A stretch of 10,077 nucleotides of DNA, taken from the NCBI GenBank assembly GCA_002382075.1, contig DFZG01000003.1, positions 1 to 10,077 of the forward strand. Reading direction: 5' to 3'. The notes below the pieces were generated by a model. It was not told the origin of the DNA, did no database searches, and saw nothing but the letters and a program-made list of their open reading frames with translations. Shown here in pieces: positions 6,845 through 10,077 of the stretch; the first letter of the stretch is position 1, and each line of letters opens with the position of its first letter. The position numbers were made by a program, and so were the translations under genes. Source of the DNA: Candidatus Shapirobacteria bacterium UBA4062. Lineage in GTDB: Bacteria; Patescibacteriota; Microgenomatia; UBA12405.

Positions 6845-6859
6845 TACCGAACGGTTAAT
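6842..6859. promoter_or_regulatory. TetR operator overlapping the exporter promoter
   Basis: ACTTACC-gaac-GGTTAAT, an imperfect inverted repeat with the same 7-4-7 layout as the site at 6365-6382; the first eight bases, ACTTACCG, are identical, as is the GGT at the start of the right arm. TAAGT at 6859-6863 adds a second partner for ACTTA at 6842-6846. It covers the -10 box and the expected transcription start, so binding of the downstream TetR, or of its paralogue, should repress. Confidence 0.65.
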
Positions 6860-6873
6860 AAGTTACTAAGTTT

Positions 6874-7485
6874 ATGACAAAAGTCAAAACAAATACGACC
6901 AAAGAATTAATTCTTAAAACCACGGGAAAGTTGTTTTCCCAGCGAGGCTATTTTGGTGTGTCAATGCAAAATATTGCTGACGAACTTTCCATTACTAAAG
7001 CTGCTCTTTACTATCACTTTAAAAGCAAAGAAGACTTAACCGAGGAACTTTTAAGAGGTACTATCGATGATCTAAAGGTCGCCCTAAGCAAAGCTTGTGA
7101 TTCCAGAATATTACCCTCGGGAAAAGTATTTAATATCATCAAAACTTTCCTAGATTTTAAAATTAGTCACCCCGAGCTTTCCATTCTAGTGTCTTTAGGA
7201 TTTACTTCAGACGAAAAAGAACCTATTGTTCAGTTTGTTCAAGACTTGCGAATTGAATTGACTAAATTTATTAGACTGCTTGTTGGAGGGGCTGATTTTA
7301 CTCGAAAAATTACTTATAATGGATTATACTTTTTGACCACCTCATTATTAGGTCTAGTTTTAAGTCCGTTCCAAAATGAAGATAATACGAATATAGTCGA
7401 AGACTTTACTAAATTGCTAATGTCCGGAACAGTTAGAAAAGGCAAGAAAAAGAAACAAGATACATATTTAGATAACGTCGCCTAA
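6874..7485 (+). CDS. TetR/AcrR family transcriptional regulator of the ABC exporter operon
   Basis: 203-residue regulator with the TetR helix-turn-helix at about 29-49 (VSMQNIADELSITKAALYYHF), then a helical ligand-binding domain with no specific match. The C terminus is strongly basic (RKGKKKKQ at about 189-196). The recognition-helix segment ITKAALYYHF at 40-49 is identical to that of the divergently placed TetR at 5751-6341, and the preceding GVSM and IA-x-x-L positions agree too. It begins with an ATG about 30 bp after a strong promoter whose -10 is covered by an operator-like repeat, so it most likely represses itself and the exporter genes that follow, with the first 30 bp downstream. 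The inducing compound is unknown; by analogy with other TetR-led exporter operons it is probably a substrate of the pump. Confidence 0.93.
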   Translation: MTKVKTNTTKELILKTTGKLFSQRGYFGVSMQNIADELSITKAALYYHFKSKEDLTEELLRGTIDDLKVALSKACDSRILPSGKVFNIIKTFLDFKISHPELSILVSLGFTSDEKEPIVQFVQDLRIELTKFIRLLVGGADFTRKITYNGLYFLTTSLLGLVLSPFQNEDNTNIVEDFTKLLMSGTVRKGKKKKQDTYLDNVA

Positions 7486-7515
7486 TTTCAAATTTATTAT
7501 TTCTCATTAAAAATT

Positions 7516-8580
7516 ATGAACAATGTAAAAAAAACAATTAGATTTATAAAAAATCAAGTGATTCATCGTCCGTTATTGATTGGATTAATTGCAGTAGTTA
7601 TTATTGGCGGAGTGCTCTGGTACACATCACAAGAACCAAAAAGTAGTATCCGCACCTCCCTGGTCACCAAACAAAACTTAACTGAAACAGTTTCTGCTTC
7701 CGGAGAAGTTAAGGCAGATAACCAGTCGGAGTTAATGTTCTCCTCTCCTGGAAAAGTTGCTTGGATAGGAGTAAAAGAGGGTGATGTCGTCAAAAGGGGA
7801 CAGGCGCTAGCTTCTCTGGATACTGTCTTATTAAACACTGCCTATCAACAAGCTGCTATTAATTTGCGCAAGTTTGAAGCGACATTAGACAATGTTCACG
7901 ATCAAGTAAAAAATAATGATGGCGACGAAGATTTTGCTACCCGAGACAGGAGAACTACTGCCGAGACAAATAAGGATTATTACTATGAGGTGTTAAAAGC
8001 CGCTGAATATAACTTAAGGAATGCCACTCTTATTTCCCCAATTTCAGGTACAGTGACCTCGATTGGAGGTTTATCGGTGGGTGAAAATATAACAGCAACT
8101 TCCATGGGTACCAGTGTTATTCGGATAGTTGACTTAGAAAGTTTGATATTTGAGGCGATAGTTGACGAAGTTGATTTCCAAAAGATAAATGTTGGACAGA
8201 AAGTTGAGGTAATTTTAGATGCATTCCCAGACGAAAAAATTCCGGGCGAAGTTGTCTACATTGGTCGTGAAGGTAAAAAAACTATAACGGGTGGCATTGT
8301 TCTTCCTGTCAAAATTAAACTAACTTCAAATAGTGACAAGTTGGTTGTGGGCTTAAGCGGAGATATTGAATTTATTGTCGATCAAAAAAATGATGTTCTC
8401 ACTGTACCCCGTGAATTTGTCAAAAATGATGGACAAATTAGTTATGTTATGGTGCGTCAAAATGACGGTACTATCAACAAAGTTACTGTAACCACTGGAT
8501 TGACCACAATTACAACCCAAGAAATTATCGGAGATATAAAAGAAGGACAAGAGGTTGTCTTGCAAAACTATGGTGAATAA
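7516..8580 (+). CDS. MacA/HlyD-like periplasmic-adaptor-type (membrane fusion) protein
   Basis: Adaptor subunit that works with the ABC ATPase and MacB-like permease encoded next. The 354-residue protein has a basic N terminus and one membrane anchor at about 19-37 (PLLIGLIAVVIIGGVLWYT). The first half of the lipoyl-like domain is at 56-102 (ASGEVKAD...VKEGDVVKRGQALASLD), a short helical hairpin at about 103-168, and the second lipoyl half at 169-205 (TLISPISGTVTSIGGLSVGENI). A beta-barrel follows at 206-290 and a membrane-proximal domain at 295-352, ending in the typical GL...I-x-GDIKEGQEVVL. The hairpin is short for an adaptor that must reach an outer-membrane channel, which fits a cell without an outer membrane. 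It starts at an ATG without a ribosome site and its end overlaps the ATPase gene by 11 bp. Substrate unknown. Confidence 0.9.
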   Translation: MNNVKKTIRFIKNQVIHRPLLIGLIAVVIIGGVLWYTSQEPKSSIRTSLVTKQNLTETVSASGEVKADNQSELMFSSPGKVAWIGVKEGDVVKRGQALASLDTVLLNTAYQQAAINLRKFEATLDNVHDQVKNNDGDEDFATRDRRTTAETNKDYYYEVLKAAEYNLRNATLISPISGTVTSIGGLSVGENITATSMGTSVIRIVDLESLIFEAIVDEVDFQKINVGQKVEVILDAFPDEKIPGEVVYIGREGKKTITGGIVLPVKIKLTSNSDKLVVGLSGDIEFIVDQKNDVLTVPREFVKNDGQISYVMVRQNDGTINKVTVTTGLTTITTQEIIGDIKEGQEVVLQNYGE

Positions 8581-9253
8581 TAAAAAAATCGTTCTTGAGA
8601 CCAAGAATGTTGTCAAAGAATATAAAATGGATAACTTAGTTGTCAGAGCTCTTCATGGGGTATCTATGGCAATTCATGACGGCGAATTTGTGGCCATCAT
8701 TGGACCTTCTGGATCAGGAAAGTCGACCTTAATGCACATTATTGGTTGTCTCGACGTCCCCACTTCTGGCGAGGTATTTCTTGACGGACATCGGGTTGGA
8801 AAAATGCAAGAGAGAAGTTTAGCTGAAATCAGGAATAAAAAAATCGGATTTGTGTTTCAATCTTTTAATTTACTATCAAGAACATCTGCTTTGGAAAATG
8901 TTGCTTTGCCACTTTTATATAACGGTACTACTGAAGAAGATAGTCAGAGATTAGCCCAAGAAGCTTTAAATAAAGTAGGCTTAGGAGATAGATTAAATCA
9001 TCACCCCAACCAATTATCTGGGGGGCAACAACAACGAGTTGCTATTGCCAGAGCTTTGGTTACTAACCCAACCATCATTCTTGGAGATGAACCAACAGGT
9101 AATTTGGATTCTAAATCAGGCAGAGAGGTATTGGAAATATTTCATTCTTTGCACCGTCAAGGGAAAACAATCGTTCTGATTACTCATGATGCAAAAGTAG
9201 CGGAGCAGGCAGACAGAAGTATTTGGTTACAAGATGGAAAAATAACAAAATAA
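8570..9253 (+). CDS. MacB/LolD-type ABC transporter ATP-binding protein
   Basis: ATPase subunit (227 residues) that drives the adjacent MacB-like permease. All motifs are intact, counting from the ATG at 8570: Walker A GPSGSGKST 45-53, Q-loop Gln97 in FVFQSFNLL, signature LSGGQQQR 149-156, Walker B IILGDE 169-174 with catalytic Glu174, D-loop GNLD 177-180, and switch His206 in LITHD. The FVFQSFNLLSRTSALENVALPL segment is characteristic of the MacB/LolD/FtsE group. I prefer the ATG at 8570, which overlaps the adaptor gene by 11 bp, over an upstream TTG at 8555; the shorter form has the usual N terminus. The permease starts one base after its stop, so the two are tightly coupled. Confidence 0.96.
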   Translation: MVNNKKIVLETKNVVKEYKMDNLVVRALHGVSMAIHDGEFVAIIGPSGSGKSTLMHIIGCLDVPTSGEVFLDGHRVGKMQERSLAEIRNKKIGFVFQSFNLLSRTSALENVALPLLYNGTTEEDSQRLAQEALNKVGLGDRLNHHPNQLSGGQQQRVAIARALVTNPTIILGDEPTGNLDSKSGREVLEIFHSLHRQGKTIVLITHDAKVAEQADRSIWLQDGKITK

Positions 9254-9254
9254 T

Positions 9255-10077
9255 ATGACATTTAAAAAATTATTAAAAATAGCTTGGAGGTCAGTAAAAT
9301 CCAATAAATCACGTTCTTTGTTAACCACTCTGGGGGTAATCATTGGTGTAGCCTCTGTCATTATTTTAGTTTCGCTAGGGTCAGGGTTAAAAGACTACAT
9401 TACTAGTGAAATGCAGGATATGGGTTCAAATTTAGTTATGGTTATGCCTGGGGATATTGACTTAAAAAAAATGGGGGCAGGTGGTGCTGGTGGGAGTGCT
9501 ATGTCCAGTGGTTTAGCGGCGATACAATCATCAAAATTAAAGCTGGAATACATCGATGATATTCAACAAGGTGTCCCTCAGGTAAAAGATATTGTCGGTT
9601 TGGTTATGGGTTCGGCTCTAGTCCGTTATCAAAATGAGTTAGTTAGTTCCCAGATCATGGGTACAACTGAAAATTACACCGAATTGACAAAATACAATTT
9701 TGTTGCCGGAGGTTTTTTCAATAAAGCCGATGTAAATTCAGGCAGAAAAATGGCAGTGGTTGGACATAAAATAGCGGAAGACTTGTTTGGCGATAATCCC
9801 GCCGTTGGTGAAAAAATCAAAGTTGGTGATTATCGTTATACTGTGGTCGGAGTGATTGAAGAAAAAGGCGGACAAGGCACTATGACTCCTGACGATAAGA
9901 TTTACATCCCCATTACTGTTGCTCAACGTCAATTTGGACAAGACAATATTGGGTTGATTCTGGCGGAGTCAAAATCGTCTGATGATGTTCCTGTTGTCGT
10001 AAACTCAATTGAAGAGTTGCTTAAAAGAAGGTTAAAAGAAGACGAGTTTACGGTTCTCGACCAAAAAGAAATTTTAT
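9255..10077 (+). CDS. MacB-type ABC transporter permease, 3' partial
   Basis: Membrane subunit of the exporter; the window holds the first 274 codons of what is normally about 400. The N terminus MTFKKLLKIAWRSVKSNKSR carries the amphipathic helix and basic stretch that precede the first membrane helix at about 23-43 (LTTLGVIIGVASVIILVSLG). The extracytoplasmic MacB_PCD domain follows, with typical landmarks: GSNLVMVMPG at 57-66, YIDDIQQGVPQV at about 99-110, and then the VVGHKIAEDLFG and VGEKIKVGDYRYTVVGVIEEKG segments. A glycine- and serine-rich loop lies at 73-87. The FtsX domain with the remaining three helices lies beyond 10077. It begins one base after the ATPase stop, has no Shine-Dalgarno site, and probably depends on translation of the upstream gene. 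Family is confident; the exported compound is not known. Confidence 0.93.
   Translation, partial: MTFKKLLKIAWRSVKSNKSRSLLTTLGVIIGVASVIILVSLGSGLKDYITSEMQDMGSNLVMVMPGDIDLKKMGAGGAGGSAMSSGLAAIQSSKLKLEYIDDIQQGVPQVKDIVGLVMGSALVRYQNELVSSQIMGTTENYTELTKYNFVAGGFFNKADVNSGRKMAVVGHKIAEDLFGDNPAVGEKIKVGDYRYTVVGVIEEKGGQGTMTPDDKIYIPITVAQRQFGQDNIGLILAESKSSDDVPVVVNSIEELLKRRLKEDEFTVLDQKEIL

Noticed and set aside
1..10077. CRISPR arrays, tRNA or rRNA genes, and insertion-sequence terminal repeats
   Set aside because: No regularly spaced repeats, cloverleaf or rRNA-like sequence, or transposase gene was found on reading the window.

Overview
The window looks bacterial: AT-rich, tightly packed, with standard stop usage (TAA, plus TGA ending the methyltransferase). 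Most genes lack a clear Shine-Dalgarno site. Protein style (compact patatin, GT2 enzymes, short MacA/MacB-like exporter, a fragment resembling Patescibacteria-type serine recombinases) suggests a candidate phyla radiation / Patescibacteria genome, perhaps Microgenomates. That placement is inference from protein resemblance, not from a marker gene.

Layout. (1) 1-2043, plus strand: a CopB-type heavy-metal P1B-ATPase whose 5' end lies outside the window. (2) 2044-2286: a convergent intergenic gap with no convincing terminator. (3) 6341 down to 2287, minus strand: one compact run of genes led by a TetR regulator, followed by a GT2 glycosyltransferase, a remnant of undecaprenyl diphosphate synthase (uppS), a SAM-dependent methyltransferase, a second GT2 enzyme, a small frame-disrupted ORF and a patatin-like lipase. 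Junctions are 11 bp, a 23 bp overlap, 0 bp and a 4 bp overlap, so the first five are probably co-transcribed. (4) 6423-6791, minus strand: a short gene resembling only the C-terminal part of a serine recombinase. (5) 6874-10077, plus strand: a second, paralogous TetR gene followed by a MacA-like adaptor, a MacB/LolD-type ABC ATPase and a MacB-type permease that runs off the window.

How they work together. The right-hand operon is a self-regulated tripartite-style ABC exporter: a strong promoter (TTGACA/TATACT) is overlapped by an operator-like sequence just before its TetR gene. The left-hand operon looks like an envelope glycan or lipid modification set under its own TetR. The two TetR proteins share an identical recognition-helix segment, and both promoters carry an operator beginning ACTTACCG, so cross-regulation of exporter and envelope genes is the most interesting hypothesis here. 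The uppS remnant, the recombinase remnant and the frame-disrupted small ORF mark the block between copB and the exporter as a region of rearrangement and decay.
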